Shown here: positions 56,301 to 62,929 of the stretch, piece after piece
Layout of the letters: every line of letters begins with the position of its first letter
How positions within the stretch are numbered: position 1 is the stretch's first letter
Assembly: GCA_947000775.1 (NCBI GenBank)
Contig: CAMQGK010000514.1
Coordinates: 3,622,501-3,686,500, forward strand
Direction: 5' to 3'
Length of the DNA stretch: 64,000 bases
Origin: Pterois miles
Taxonomy: Eukaryota; Chordata; Actinopteri; Perciformes; Scorpaenidae
The notes under the pieces: model-generated
Seen by the model: the letters and a program-made list of their open reading frames with translations, nothing else
Database searches by the model: none
Told to the model about the DNA's origin: nothing
Position numbers and translations under genes: made by a program

Positions 56301-57330
56301 CAGCTTATCACAAATACATCGGCATCTACATTTCCTCTGTGTTAGCTGACAAGTTGCAAAAAATTGCGGTCTCGAGGATAATTTACAGCGCAAACAGTGT
56401 CACAATTAGCCGAAATTGAGGGTTCTTTGTCAGAAATGTTTGTGTATGTAATGAATTTGTGGACAAAATAAATTATCAACCCATATAAACACAAACATAA
56501 CCTACAAGAACAGCTGCAATGCACACACAAAATCTATTATTTGACTGTTTAGATATGTTTATAGATTTTGTTTTCATTGTACAGGTCATGTTTCGTCACT
56601 ATACGTCTATGAAAATCAGAGAAATAAACATGTTGGCTGGAATAATATCCGATTTTTTTAATACTGCTGTCTGTATCACATCAAAAATCAAGTATCAGTT
56701 GTGCTCTACTTTATAATAAGTTCTAGACCTTTCTTACGTAAATTGATGAGTATGTAACTCAAGGAAATAAAATGTAAACATCACAAATATCTGAAGAAAA
56801 TGACAAATCATTTCTTTTCACAGTCAAAAATCATGTCAATTTTCTTTTTTAAATTTAAATAATTAATATTATTTTTATTATTTAAAAGGAAGAAAAATAT
56901 CTTGGGAAAAATATCAGGAATGTACCTTTAAAATAAGTGTTGCTTTATTTTATTTGTTGATAATTATTAGATGAGCATTTCTGAACTTTAGTGTAAGTGA
57001 ACCGCTCATTAATTCAAAATGTGAAGGTGACATACAGCTGAAAGTCCAAACTAAAAGGTTTCCTTCATAAAAATAAGATCAATACAACTCTTAAATGATC
57101 ATTTCTAATAGACGTCAGTCCTACCTGAGGCGTCCAGACAGATGTGGTGTTGTTTTCTCTCCGTCAGGTCAGGATGAGAGCAGCCTCAGCGTAACGGCAG
57201 CAGCTCCTTCTCAGCATCCAGCTCCTCTCCGGTACCTCCTCCTCACTGCCAGCCTCCTCAACACACACTGGAGTCCAAGCCTCACTCCGCCTCCCTCCCT
57301 CTCTCCTCCCTCTCTCATCTCTCTCTTCGC
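21024..57330 (-). CDS. rph3a: Rabphilin-3A, 15 coding exons visible (5' coding exon not found)
   Basis: This gene encodes a Rab3/Rab27 effector on synaptic and secretory vesicles that links GTP-bound Rab to Ca2+- and phospholipid-dependent exocytosis. In-phase exons are 33647-33519, 33383-33254, 31820-31737, 31167-31005, 28360-28157, 28073-27885, 27638-27559, 26348-26274, 26177-26068, 25980-25854, 24562-24509, 23202-23051, 22853-22772, 22659-22563 and 21157-21024, giving about 602 residues. Numbering from the first visible residue, the Rab-binding helix and an eight-Cys zinc finger (four CxxC pairs) span 1-114, KRSGAWFFKG follows, the variable linker spans about 130-300, C2A about 302-430, and C2B about 450-595. 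Ca2+-loop aspartates are kept in C2A ([22 protein letters not shown]) and C2B (AMDTNGYSDPF, VWDYDMGKSND). The zinc finger separates it from DOC2; the C2 domains separate it from RPH3AL/Noc2. Human RPH3A is about 694 residues. The right border includes a probable 5' UTR exon. Confidence 0.92.
21160..22562. other. rph3a last intron with dispersed family D
   Basis: Intron only. It includes a ggtttagttaaaaagcat / catggtttggtttaaaa motif (family G, about 21395-21450) and a long family D tract (21.6-22.47 kb: ttggatggattgacatgagg, tcatgttccc, gttgagatatttcagtctgg). Confidence 0.65.
21600..22470. repeat. Dispersed family D tract (ggatggattggcatgaaattt family)
   Basis: Carries blocks such as ggatggattgacatgag, acaaatgttcatgtccccca, agcgccatcatcagg and tgttgagatatttcagtctg. 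The same blocks recur near 41.74-41.96, 47.97-48.17, 49.02-49.35 and 63.1-63.29 kb. Confidence 0.8.
22563..22659 (-). CDS. rph3a: rph3a exon: C2B Ca2+ loop 3
   Basis: Encodes EFGYEIKHGELAKKTLDISV then WDYDMGKSNDFIG. The loop-3 aspartates are present. Acceptor: gtttcag/GAG; donor: TTCATCG/GTAAGT. Confidence 0.95.
22772..22853 (-). CDS. rph3a: rph3a exon: C2B polybasic strand
   Basis: Encodes CLKPDMGKKAKNKTQIKKKT then LNPEFNE. The lysine-rich strand is the expected phosphoinositide-binding patch of C2B. Acceptor: gctgtag/ATG; donor: AACGAG/GTCAGT. Confidence 0.95.
23051..23202 (-). CDS. rph3a: rph3a exon: C2B strands 1-3 and Ca2+ loop 1
   Basis: Encodes LNEGEDSEERGRILVSLTYN then ...VGVVRCAHLAAMDTNGYSDP and FVKV. 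The C2B loop-1 aspartates are present. Acceptor: gtgcag/CTG; donor: AAAGT/GTATGT. Confidence 0.95.
23993..24033. repeat. (TG)n microsatellite
   Basis: About 20 TG units in an rph3a intron. A shorter (TA)n(TG)n tract lies at about 23557-23588. Confidence 0.97.
24509..24562 (-). CDS. rph3a: rph3a exon: C2A-C2B linker
   Basis: 18 codons in phase 0: VKKAVGGPARGMALYEDD. The ARGMALYE motif is shared with mammalian rabphilin. Acceptor: ctacag/GTG; donor: GATGAC/GTAAGA. Confidence 0.93.
24665..25130 (+). repeat. Dispersed family C copy
   Basis: Runs from gtatagaagttcatgagaaa through ttgatttattacctcagtaa and gattgacaggtcgctaccac to ctacgtccacttcttataca and cagtctatgg. Other copies: 43070-43535 (+), 55785-56012 (+), 34050-34280 (-), 46832-47090 (-), and a stub at 36726-36830 (-). 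Confidence 0.82.
25854..25980 (-). CDS. rph3a: rph3a exon: C2A Ca2+ loop 3 and C-terminal end
   Basis: Encodes [20 protein letters not shown] then [30 protein letters not shown] carries the loop-3 aspartates. Acceptor: cttcag/GCT; donor: GTCCCG/GTGAGA. Confidence 0.95.
26068..26177 (-). CDS. rph3a: rph3a exon: C2A middle
   Basis: Encodes SNKLRTKTLKTTLNPVWNET then LVYHGITDDEMSRKTL, nearly identical to mammalian rabphilin C2A. Acceptor: attcccag/TCT; donor: CTCCG/GTGAGA. Confidence 0.95.
26274..26348 (-). CDS. rph3a: rph3a exon: C2A Ca2+ loop 1
   Basis: 25 codons in phase 0: [20 protein letters not shown] then PGASK. The two loop-1 aspartates are present. Acceptor: tctcag/GGT; donor: AGTAAG/GTACCA. 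Confidence 0.95.
26525..26700. repeat. Pyrimidine-rich degenerate (ttgtct/catct) repeat, block 1
   Basis: Loose repeats of tcttgtctcatcttgtct type in an rph3a intron. The same composition resumes at 27398-27550 on the far side of a family A insertion, and again at 28622-28765. Confidence 0.75.
26703..27396 (+). repeat. Dispersed family A copy, near full length
   Basis: Begins agggctgtcaatcgattaaa and ends ttaactttgacattccta. The internal blocks shared with 17.4 kb are in the same order. It splits the pyrimidine-rich repeat of this intron into two parts, which marks it as an insertion. Confidence 0.85.
27398..27550. repeat. Pyrimidine-rich repeat, block 2
   Basis: Continuation of the ttgtctcatcttgtct-type repeat, ending just before the C2A exon at 27559. 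Confidence 0.7.
27559..27638 (-). CDS. rph3a: rph3a exon: C2A strands 1-2
   Basis: Encodes TLGSLEFSLLYDQENHALHC then CIVKAK, the first strands of C2A. Acceptor: tctgcag/CCA; donor: GCCAAG/GTAAAC. Confidence 0.95.
27885..28073 (-). CDS. rph3a: rph3a exon: acidic linker before C2A
   Basis: Encodes AEAKCPTWEETPPAVEEKRQ then ...RPPPDRTEEEDDYDSDDA. The acidic EEEDDYDSD stretch directly before C2A is typical of rabphilin (human: EEEEEANSYDSDEATTLG). Acceptor: gctgcag/ATG; donor: GACGCCA/GTGAGA. Confidence 0.92.
28157..28360 (-). CDS. rph3a: rph3a exon: linker with 12-Ala tract
   Basis: The exon opens with a polyalanine run of about 12 codons encoded by a (GCA)n tract (CTG repeats on the + strand), then EQSPSCGSEQWEQTARTTAD. 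It ends KPPRAIAQQVAPTS. Donor: ACCTCAG/GTAAAA. The alternative poly-Gln frame meets a TAA stop, so the Ala frame is the coding one. The start within the repeat is ambiguous (see findings). Rabphilin linkers vary a lot between species. Confidence 0.75.
28325..28358. repeat. rph3a: (CTG)n/(CAG)n trinucleotide repeat in rph3a exon
   Basis: About 11 CTG units on the + strand, lying at the 5' edge of the coding exon and encoding alanines on the minus strand. Confidence 0.95.
28622..28765. repeat. Pyrimidine-rich repeat, block 3
   Basis: Further tcgtcttgtctcacccttgt-type repeats in the adjacent rph3a intron. The stretch before it (28490-28620) is a partial copy of dispersed family F (tagtgggatctattagcaga, tagcttagaataagccctt). 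Confidence 0.7.
28875..29262 (+). mobile_element. Non-LTR retrotransposon 3' end (L2-like)
   Basis: A degenerate frame reads KVINGLAPPCLSQLLHLHTP, the usual C-terminal context of fish LINE ORF2 proteins. It is followed by an untranslated tail ending gctatacaaataaagttaga, a typical LINE 3' end. Stops break the frame. The clade assignment is by resemblance only. Confidence 0.65.
29265..31004. other. rph3a intron, no coding signal
   Basis: AT-rich intron sequence with many agtacttt-type runs. A duplicated segment aaactatatttgcatattcaca occurs near 29535 and 29662. I see no exon, although a short variable linker exon could be missed here. Confidence 0.5.
31005..31167 (-). CDS. rph3a: rph3a exon: SGAWFF motif and linker start
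   Basis: Begins VQKRSGAWFFKGRVHQGLPA. The SGAWFF motif contacts Rab3 and is near-invariant in rabphilin and Noc2. The remainder is Ser/Pro-rich linker (PLSRPRQSSTENSSGP...). The acceptor cctgcag/GTC is good. The proposed donor AGATATG/GTACTT is weak, so the 3' border is less sure, although its phase fits the next exon. Confidence 0.85.
31737..31820 (-). CDS. rph3a: rph3a exon: second zinc-finger half
   Basis: 28 codons, in phase 0 at both ends: HMCSKCGIWSNSRASPMWLC then RICNEQQE. It supplies the third and fourth CxxC pairs, so all eight zinc ligands are present. Acceptor: tttgcag/CAC; donor: CAAGAG/GTGAGA. Confidence 0.95.
32311..32814. mobile_element. Family A element with inverted ends around an AT microsatellite
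   Basis: The left end reads agggctgtcagtcgattt at 32311; the right end reads aaccgattgacagccct ending at 32814, its inverted complement. The left half keeps family A sequence (aaaatgcaccttaatgggcg, actcttatct). The middle (32509-32735) is almost purely A and T. I see no clear target-site duplication. Confidence 0.72.
32509..32735. repeat. AT-only palindromic microsatellite
   Basis: About 225 bp composed almost entirely of A and T, dominated by (TA)n and tatatttatataaa blocks that are largely self-complementary. Confidence 0.95.
33254..33383 (-). CDS. rph3a: rph3a exon: helix end and first zinc-finger half
   Basis: Encodes RLSSRLDNIKKTACGDGQSH, then CLLCGASFGPQGVTAVLCVH and CNK. This supplies the first two CxxC pairs of the rabphilin-type zinc finger. 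Acceptor: gtctcag/GCG; donor: AATAAA/GTAGGT. Confidence 0.95.
33519..33647 (-). CDS. rph3a: rph3a exon: N-terminal Rab3-binding helix
   Basis: Encodes IGWTMNTSGGPPGEELTDEE, then KEIINGVLARAAMMEAMEHE. The EELTDEEKEIIN motif is the conserved start of the Rab-binding helix of rabphilin. Acceptor gggctcag/GAT is preceded, 11 bases away, by a (TG)n tract. Donor: ATTGA/GTGAGA. Two bases of the preceding codon come from an upstream exon that I could not locate. Confidence 0.92.
33659..33699. repeat. rph3a: (CA)n microsatellite beside an rph3a splice acceptor
   Basis: About 20 CA units. On the gene's sense strand this is a (TG)n tract ending 11 bases before the acceptor of the Rab-binding exon. Confidence 0.97.
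34050..34280 (-). repeat. Dispersed family C copy
   Basis: Reverse-oriented: gagtctatataagaagtgga, ttttggccaccgccatcttg, ggaggagctatatacaaccc. The region after it (34.33-34.7 kb) is an A-rich (aata)n-like stretch. Confidence 0.75.
36396..36476 (+). other. tRNA-like sequence with A and B boxes
   Basis: tggtccagtgg (36407-36417) fits the Pol III A box and ggttcgaaccc (36448-36458) fits the B box, with tRNA-like spacing. The ends do not pair into a convincing acceptor stem and no CCA context helps, so a SINE head or tRNA pseudogene is more likely than a working tRNA. Confidence 0.5.
37934..37981. repeat. (TG)n microsatellite
   Basis: About 24 TG units. Confidence 0.97.
38102..38204. repeat. 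(CA)n microsatellite
   Basis: A short run of acacatgg repeats, then about 35 CA units. It is the reverse complement of the (TG)n tract about 120 bp upstream. Confidence 0.97.
38405..38560. repeat. Dispersed family E copy (agcttagcataaagact)
   Basis: Contains gacaagaagatcgacaccgc, gttagcttagcttagcataa and agactaaaaacaggggaaac. Related copies lie at 25.22-25.36, 55.0-55.16 and 56.02-56.18 kb. Confidence 0.7.
38562..38900 (+). repeat. Dispersed family F copy
   Basis: Starts taaaggagcagtgtgtagga and carries ggttgcaggttgcaacc and acgggagcgagtaacgttg. A longer, partly reversed copy lies at 40140-40980, and a fragment at 28490-28620. Confidence 0.7.
39040..39310 (-). mobile_element. Non-LTR retrotransposon C-terminal fragment
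   Basis: The minus strand encodes LRVELLLLCVERSQFRWFGH then LVRMPPGHLPREEF and GRRPQEDPG. The RWFGHLVRMPPGRLP pattern is common at the end of LINE ORF2 proteins in fish. It is a short orphan piece. Confidence 0.75.
40140..40980. repeat. Composite of dispersed family F
   Basis: Blocks such as caatgtgcaacatttcggag, gaatgagcccttcgtatcta, ggcggccatgttgctccgcc and cccataatggacaaaccaca belong to a common fish repeat. The end (40.8-40.98 kb) matches the 38.6-kb copy in reverse. Immediately before it (40085-40135) is a family G motif, ggttaggtttaggaaaagat. Confidence 0.65.
43070..43535 (+). repeat. Dispersed family C copy
   Basis: Near full-length relative to the 24.7-kb copy, with a better preserved start (ctgcattctctctaatatcc, agcagggggcgactcctctg). 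Confidence 0.85.
44106..44200. repeat. (ACGC)n followed by (CA)n
   Basis: About 13 acgc units, one imperfect junction (cacgccacgc), then about 19 CA units. Another (CA)n tract lies at 44353-44382. Confidence 0.97.
44780..45700 (-). mobile_element. Non-LTR retrotransposon fragment with reverse-transcriptase remnant
   Basis: Minus-strand pieces in N-to-C order read YGIPAKMVSLVKVCYTEFRC (about 45.6 kb), then GVTSSLLFIVAVDWVMHTT and DLALLSSRMQDKTSRLQK (about 45.4-45.5 kb), matching the palm region of LINE reverse transcriptases. MTERDIGKLSSFHNTCLRKI (about 45.06 kb) is the usual C-terminal zone. Frameshifts and stops separate the pieces, so the copy is dead. Confidence 0.85.
46280..46690 (+). 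repeat. Dispersed family B copy (hAT-like, aagggtgtcaaac start)
   Basis: Begins aagggtgtcaaacagaaccg and gcccgccaaaggggccaatc, then an AT-rich body rich in gtcaaaattttgac-like blocks, ending near tgtggcccctgaactaaaac. A reversed truncated copy is at 61556-61822. Confidence 0.72.
46832..47090 (-). repeat. Dispersed family C copy
   Basis: Reverse-oriented copy: acgccgtggtagcgacctgt, caatcacaaggcagcc, gagaccataaactcatgcta, agaggagtcgcctcttgctg. Confidence 0.82.
47965..49350. repeat. Two family D copies with intervening sequence
   Basis: Copy 1 (47.97-48.17 kb) and copy 2 (49.02-49.35 kb) both contain ggacggattggcatgaaatt or ggatggattggcatgaaatt followed by tggtacaaacattcatg. The stretch between them shows no gene. 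Part of it (48.3-48.9 kb) resembles, in reverse, the region 42.2-42.7 kb (both carry catcttcctggtt / cttcctggttggc and ccattggct / ccactgggttttgg text). Confidence 0.65.
49407..49545 (+). mobile_element. Degenerate SINE-like copy
   Basis: ggggcgctctggtggcctcg resembles a tRNA-derived SINE head, and the tail catcctctctgtctctctct then ctttctcccaaaaaacaat resembles SINE ends. No clear B box remains. Confidence 0.45.
50616..51145 (+). mobile_element. Solo LTR with 5-bp target-site duplication
   Basis: A 530-bp element begins tgtaacgtcccgcag and ends gaagtcgttaca. Its ends are TG...CA with the short inverted repeat tgtaacg/cgttaca. It is flanked by a perfect 5-bp duplication aaacc (50611-50615 and 51146-51150). 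Inside are a TATA-like gtatttaag (50864-50872) and an aataaag poly(A) signal (51060-51065), in the U3-R-U5 order expected of an LTR. No internal coding region or second LTR is present, so it is a recombined solo copy. The 5-bp duplication fits Gypsy-type elements among others; the family cannot be fixed without a search. Confidence 0.88.
55785..56012 (+). repeat. Dispersed family C copy, 5' part
   Basis: Keeps ctgcattctttccaacagcc, agcagggggcgactcctctg and tcacttgatttattacctca, then breaks off and is followed by a family E piece (gccaggctagctgtttcccc, gtgctaagctaagctaaccc). Confidence 0.82.
57125..57330 (-). promoter_or_regulatory. rph3a: Probable 5' UTR exon and promoter region of rph3a
   Basis: On the minus strand a GC-richer, purine-rich leader (GAGAGAGAGCGAAGAGAGAG... 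then GGAGGCGGAGTGAGG) leads to a consensus donor GCCTCAG/GTAGGA at 57125. No long frame runs through to the donor, as expected of a non-coding first exon. It lies upstream of and in the same direction as rph3a, with no other gene between. The right border is a guess because the transcription start cannot be read. It might instead belong to an unrelated transcript. Confidence 0.45.
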
Positions 57331-59319
57331 TCTCTCTCGGTTTAACCAAATCCGTCCACTCTCATCTCATCAGCAGGAGACAAAATGGTGAGACCACTGT
57401 TGCTGGCAAAGTCAACTAAAACGAAGAGAAAAAAGCAGGTTAACGCTATTCACTGTGGTGGAAAGTACATTTACTCAAGTATCGTATTTGAGTACTACAG
57501 CTACATTTCAGAGGGAAATATTGCACTTTTTCTGACAGCTAGTAATTTGTTACTTCTCAGATTAAGATATCACATATAAAACATACAACTGAATTGATTT
57601 TTATTGATTTCAATACATTAAAAAATAAATCTATGGCATATATGTAAGGGATAATGCACAGTAAGCCGGTCGATGTTGTGAAATAATCCTAGCTGTACAT
57701 TATCCTGCTTATTTACACAGTTACTTACTTAAGAAATCAATTGTCTGTCACAAAAACGGTCCTCCAGAGTCCGACAGCAGAGCTGCGCCCATAGCAACGG
57801 ATTTTCTGAAGTATTTTTTAATCTAATCTAATAGGAGACATAATTCTGCACAATGAGTGCTTTTACTTTGACACATTAATTGTATTTTGCTGATAATACT
57901 TGACAGTAGTTTTATTTAAAAGGGGGTTTTGAATGCAGGACTTTTAAAGGAAGTATCTGAATCCTTGCCTGATAGATTAAATCCACTGCTGCCTCTGCGT
58001 GTACACACGATGTGCTACAAAACAAGCTTGTATTCATGCACCATATGGGAATACTTTCTAATACATCTATTTCTGGTCCTTTATTTTCCCTGAAGCTAAA
58101 CAGCTGCACTTATTATGTGCAATACAATACAAATCCAATAGGCCTGCATGCACTGTGCAATTAGAGACCATAATGATTATGTAATTCTATTATTCAGCAA
58201 ACGTAGCCAAGAGTTAACCTTAAGCCATTTAGTGGAGCAACAAAATCATCACGTTATGGATGTTACGCTGACATGTGAAATCTTCATGTCAAAGGACTAA
58301 AATGAGCGTATCTGGAGCCACGCTGATTTATTGAATTGTGCTTTATTTGTCCCAGAGGACCACCTCCTGTCCTGGAAAAGGTTCAGCTGAAATGAAACAA
58401 CTGCCAGTCATCCAAAGCGTTGAGCGGCAGCGTGTTGCCCTCTTGTGGCTCCTTCATTGTAAAGTCTAATGCCGTGCCACTGCCCCCCCCCTTCAGTGCC
58501 TGCTCTGTAATTACCCTACATTGATCACTTAATTAGCCAAACATTTCGCCAGCTAGGAAATTTGCACAAAATTGTTAACTGAACCTTGAAAAAGCTCTTG
58601 GTATAAGCAACAAGATGTCAAGAGTGTCAGCTCATGCAGCAGAACATGAATTAGAGTTTTGTTAATTACAAAAATAAATTCAAAATTAAAATTAAAGGCC
58701 TCAGCACACAGGTGTTACAGCAGATAAAGCATCGTCAAGCCTAACAAAGTGCGGCATGATTTCACAGCAAAATAAAACAGCATAAAACAACACAAACTAG
58801 ATACCAGCAAATAACATATAATAATGATAAAAATAGCACCTTCATTTTTTCATAACCCAAGTTACAAAGTGCCTCGCAAAAGGCAAACAAACAACTAAAT
58901 ATCTGTTGTTCTGGAAGACTATAATAGGTATCTTTCACCACTTTTTCCACATTTCTTTTAGGCAAAACAACTGATCAAACTAGAATGACACTCAGAGAGC
59001 ATAGACCCGAGTACCACTGCTCCCGCTCTCCGTTCAGCTTCAGCATCATCCAGGTGTTTTTGTTTATGTTGAGATCAGCTGTACGTAGCGGAGCATCGTA
59101 AAACACTTCATTCAAACTGGACAAACACTAAATAAAACTCACCTTAACTGTCGTCGTTAATCTTTACAACAGTCACTGAGGTTGATGTGAAAATATGGCG
59201 ACTCTACTTTTCTACTTTTCATATTCAAATCCATCACAGACTTCTGGAGTTATCCTGCAAACAAACAGACAAACAAACCGGTGAAAAGGGCCTTGGAAGA
59301 AGGTAAGTCATTCATTTAA

Positions 59320-59700
59320 GTCAGTCTGGATCAAGTCCTAGTCAAGTCAGCACTCTGACACACTGACAGCTGTTGTTGCCTGTTGGGCTGCAGTTTGCCT
59401 TGTTCTGATTGGAGCAGATTGTTGATGCTAAAGTCAGAACCTGGGAGGGTTTCTGGACAATATCTGTCATTGATTTGTGTTGTTAATTGATTTCCAATAA
59501 GGAATATATACATACATTTGCATAAAGTAGCATATTTGTCCACTCCCATGTTGATAAGAGTATTAAATACTTGAGAAATCTCCCTTTAAGGTACATTTTG
59601 AACAATGAAAAATGTGTGATTAATTTGCAATAAAGCGTGATTAACTATGGACAATCAATCATTTAATCAGGATTAAATATTGTAATTAACAGATAGCCCT
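59320..59700 (-). repeat. Dispersed family A fragment
   Basis: Reversed: tcagcactctgacacactga, ttgggctgcagtttgccttg, ataagagtattaaatacttg, ending with agatagccct. A second reversed end-fragment (attaatcacaattaacta, gactgacagccct) follows at 59856-59947. Confidence 0.8.
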
Positions 59701-61555
59701 AAAAAAAAGACATAATTAGACATGCCCTCAATAACTTCTGTAAAATTACCACAAGTCAACAAAATACAAATTTTCAAAAGTAGGATGGGGCAGTAGATCT
59801 GAACTTGGTCAATTCAAGCTAATTTCTGGGGAATATAAAAAAAAAAAACATACAAAAAGTGTGTGGTTAATTTACTATTAATCACAATTAACTATGAACA
59901 ACCATACGATTAATCGCAATTAAATATTAGAATTGACTGACAGCCCTAGTTTCTATACAGCTTGTAAATGCTGACTAAAGAGGGGTTAAAGTAGTGTTAT
60001 TCTGCAACTAACAGTTCATTTCATTGCTGATTAATCGATTATTTTCTCAATTAATTGATTTCCCAATTTCCCTCCGGGGATTAATAAAGGTTCATCTTAT
60101 CTTATCTTATCTTATTTTTGTTATTAAAGTGTTACAAGACAAAAACAGGAACAAAAAGTAAACAAACAAGCAAATAAACCAAACAAAAAATAATTCAGCA
60201 AATTAAATGAATTCTTTACTTTCAAAATTAACAGTTTAATTAATTGATTAATTGTTTTGTCTAAAATAAATGTCAGAAAGTGGTGAAAACTGCTTGTTAT
60301 AATTTCCCAGACCAATAGTATATTTTTACTTGGTGGTATTGCCATTTGTACTTTTGACTATTACCTATTTTTACTTAAACGTAAAAGATCTGAGATACAT
60401 TAAATGCTAATATAATTCTTATAAATTAAAATTCAATTGTTAAACCTTTTTAGAGGCTTTATACATATAAAACAATAACATTATGCATTATGAGGAAAAA
60501 CTTCATGCATGTTAAAAGCTCCCCAAGACAAATGAAGACACATGAACATGCATGCATCTCATCAGATTGTGTGTGTACAAAATTATCTCCTGCTTTTCAC
60601 TACAAATTAACAAGTTTGTTAAACTAAACTTCAAGTATTAGCTCGAGGTGTTTAATGTCTGATTCTTTCCTCACATATTTACATAATTAAGTGCCAGTTA
60701 TGCAAACACATTAATTGCATAAGCCAAAGAAGAGATGTGCGTGTATCAGCTGAGGAGTAGCTCAGCAGCACTGCCCGCCTGTATTAACTACAGCTGGATA
60801 TACTGCACAGTGAGGAGAGGCTGCTCTCGGATGTGACGGACTCACATCTGCAAATTATGCAGAAGTGCTTCAGGGATGAAACTAGAGCGGTGTTTGCACA
60901 GCGGTAAGTGAAGAGCATGGCCAAAGGGCTGCCCATGAGAAAACCCAATTACTGCACAACAGCAACAACAAGATAAGAGTGTGTAATTATAGAGATGAAC
61001 AGAGTAGACTTCTGAGGGTAAATGACGTTATACTGTAATGAGCTGGCATCTTAAATTGAACCAGTGTTCAAACAAGAGAAGATGTCAGGCTTCATTAATC
61101 ATCCTCATCTTAGAGGTGACAGCAGGAGTCATTTTCACTGTGCTTTTAAAGAACAAAGACGGTTCGTCAGTGTCCTGTAACAAGACTACGAGTCCACATC
61201 AGGCCCCCAGGAAGACTGCCAGGCTTTGAGGCAAATTTCTGCAGAGGCCAAACGGCGATACTTCAACTTCTGTGTCCTTCATGTGATGCCACTGGACCCA
61301 AAAAGAAGTACATAAACTTCCCAGTATGAACAGTTGAATAGCCCTGATTTAAATCATTAGGCCCTAAAATTAGTAAAATGCATGCTATTTCCCTTCCTCC
61401 ATTCATGTGAATGAGATCCAGACTGAGGCTGGAGAGAGGGTTGGGAGGCGGAGTCAAAAAAAAAAAAAAAACGCCACTGCACCTGCTCTGTGGGCCCAAT
61501 GGATGCATGGATACAAGCCATTTTGGGTTAAATTAGATATATATAGCTTTGAGTC

Positions 61556-61822
61556 AGCCAAGTGTAAGTCAAAAGTTTAACTAATTGACTTAATTATGAC
61601 TTTCTATGATAACTATTAATAAGTTTGATTTAATATTTCCTCATTTTGGCTTTCTATGTCAAAATTTTGACTTATTTTAACTTAAATTTGGACGTGATTC
61701 CTGTTGAAAGTCATCAATGTGACAGTATTTCAAAATGTCATACTTTTCTGCAATATTTCCACTTCGTGAAGTCATCCAGTGGGCCGGATTGGACCCTTCG
61801 GTGGGCTGGTTTGACACCCTTG
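61556..61822 (-). repeat. Dispersed family B fragment
   Basis: Reversed end with cagtgggccggattggaccc and gggctggtttgacacccttg, matching the start of the copy at 46.28 kb. Confidence 0.78.
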
Positions 61823-62075
61823 GTCTACAGCCATAAAAGCAGCTCTGTGAGGGAAGGTGTATAAATAGCACAACATTTCAAGGACATTCAGCGTGACCTG
61901 CGAACACATTTTCGTCTTTTTGTGGTGTCATTTTTATGCTGCAAGGGGTATCCTGAATACAGTTTTTTGGACTTTGAAGCTTCGGTGAGAAATATTTAAA
62001 GGTATTTTAGTGCCTAGAACAGCGCCGCTGCTGCACTGCTGCACACACACACATGCTACACACAACAAACAGTGC

Positions 62076-62190
62076 TATCCATCCATCATCCATCCTGTTC
62101 AGGGTCACGGGGGGCTGGAGCCAATCCCAGCTGACACTGGGCGAAGGCAGGGCACACCATAGACTGACCGGGCTGACACAAGGAGTCAGA
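62076..62190. mobile_element. Degenerate fish repeat (catcctgttcagggtcacgg type)
   Basis: catccatcatccatcctgtt, cagggtcacggggggctgga and gccaatcccagctgacactg resemble a widespread fish repeat that normally starts with (catc)n and continues with a general gggtcgcggggggctggagc text. Short and truncated. Confidence 0.7.
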
Positions 62191-62763
62191 CAAAAAGTAA
62201 TATCCGTCTGAGAATAACTGATAATAATTAATGTTGGATATGAATAAAGGAAAAAGGAATAATCCAACAACATTATTCCTTTTTTCATGGGCTATTCTGG
62301 GATTTATACATTGTTATTACATATTTATGTAGAAAAATAAAATTAAAAAACAAGCATTTGAATACTAATTTGGAGGTTAAATACCATGGAAACCGTCAAA
62401 GCTTCGAAGCATTCAGGTCTGGCCTATACGCCGCGCAACAAAGCTACGGTAACGGCCGCAGGTTCAGGCAACATAACAGGTTTAGGAAAATCACTATGGT
62501 TGGGCTTAAAATAATGTAAACAACATGACATACAGGAAGTACAGAAAACATGTGACAAATGTCACTAAAGCACCGGTCTCCTGGCTGAAAGTTCTGTGTT
62601 TGTTGGACCTATCCACCTCCCACCCACCCATATGCAGTCCCTTTTTATTGTACGTCACTAGCTCTGAGTGTAGGATATACAGTATATATGAATGCATTTA
62701 CACTGCAGTACGCCACTCTACATGGCGTACAAATGACATGTTAAAAGCCAGAATGGTGTTCTT

Positions 62764-62929
62764 GGGGTGCCGTTGTAGCTCACCTAGTAGAACAGGCGCT
62801 CCATGTACGAGGGCTGAGTCCTTGCTGCAGCGGCTTTGTGGGTTCGAATCCGGCCTGGGACCCTTTGCTACGTGTCGTCCCCTCTGTCTCCCCCTTTCAA
62901 TACTGTCGCTGTCAATAAAATGGAAAAAT
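62764..62929 (+). mobile_element. tRNA-derived SINE copy
   Basis: Starts ggggtgccgttgtagctcac, carries the B box gggttcgaatccggcctg, and ends ctgtcgctgtcaataaaatg. It is the better preserved sister of the 2.08-kb copy. Confidence 0.85.

Larger units (their letters stand above)
33648..57124. other. rph3a: Large rph3a 5' intron region, repeat-rich
   Basis: About 23 kb between the Rab-binding exon and the probable 5' UTR exon. The start-codon exon (about 30 residues in mammals) should lie here, but I could not find it. The identifiable contents are entered separately: repeat families A-G, LINE fragments, a solo LTR, SINE-like copies and microsatellites. Low-repeat stretches that might be regulatory are at about 37.0-37.35 and 52.25-52.6 kb. 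Confidence 0.6.

Noticed and set aside
57385..57440. Plus-strand ATG with basic frame MVRPLLLAKSTKTKRKKQ as a bidirectional first exon
   Set aside because: The only donor nearby is a poor GTTAAC and no downstream exon is seen.
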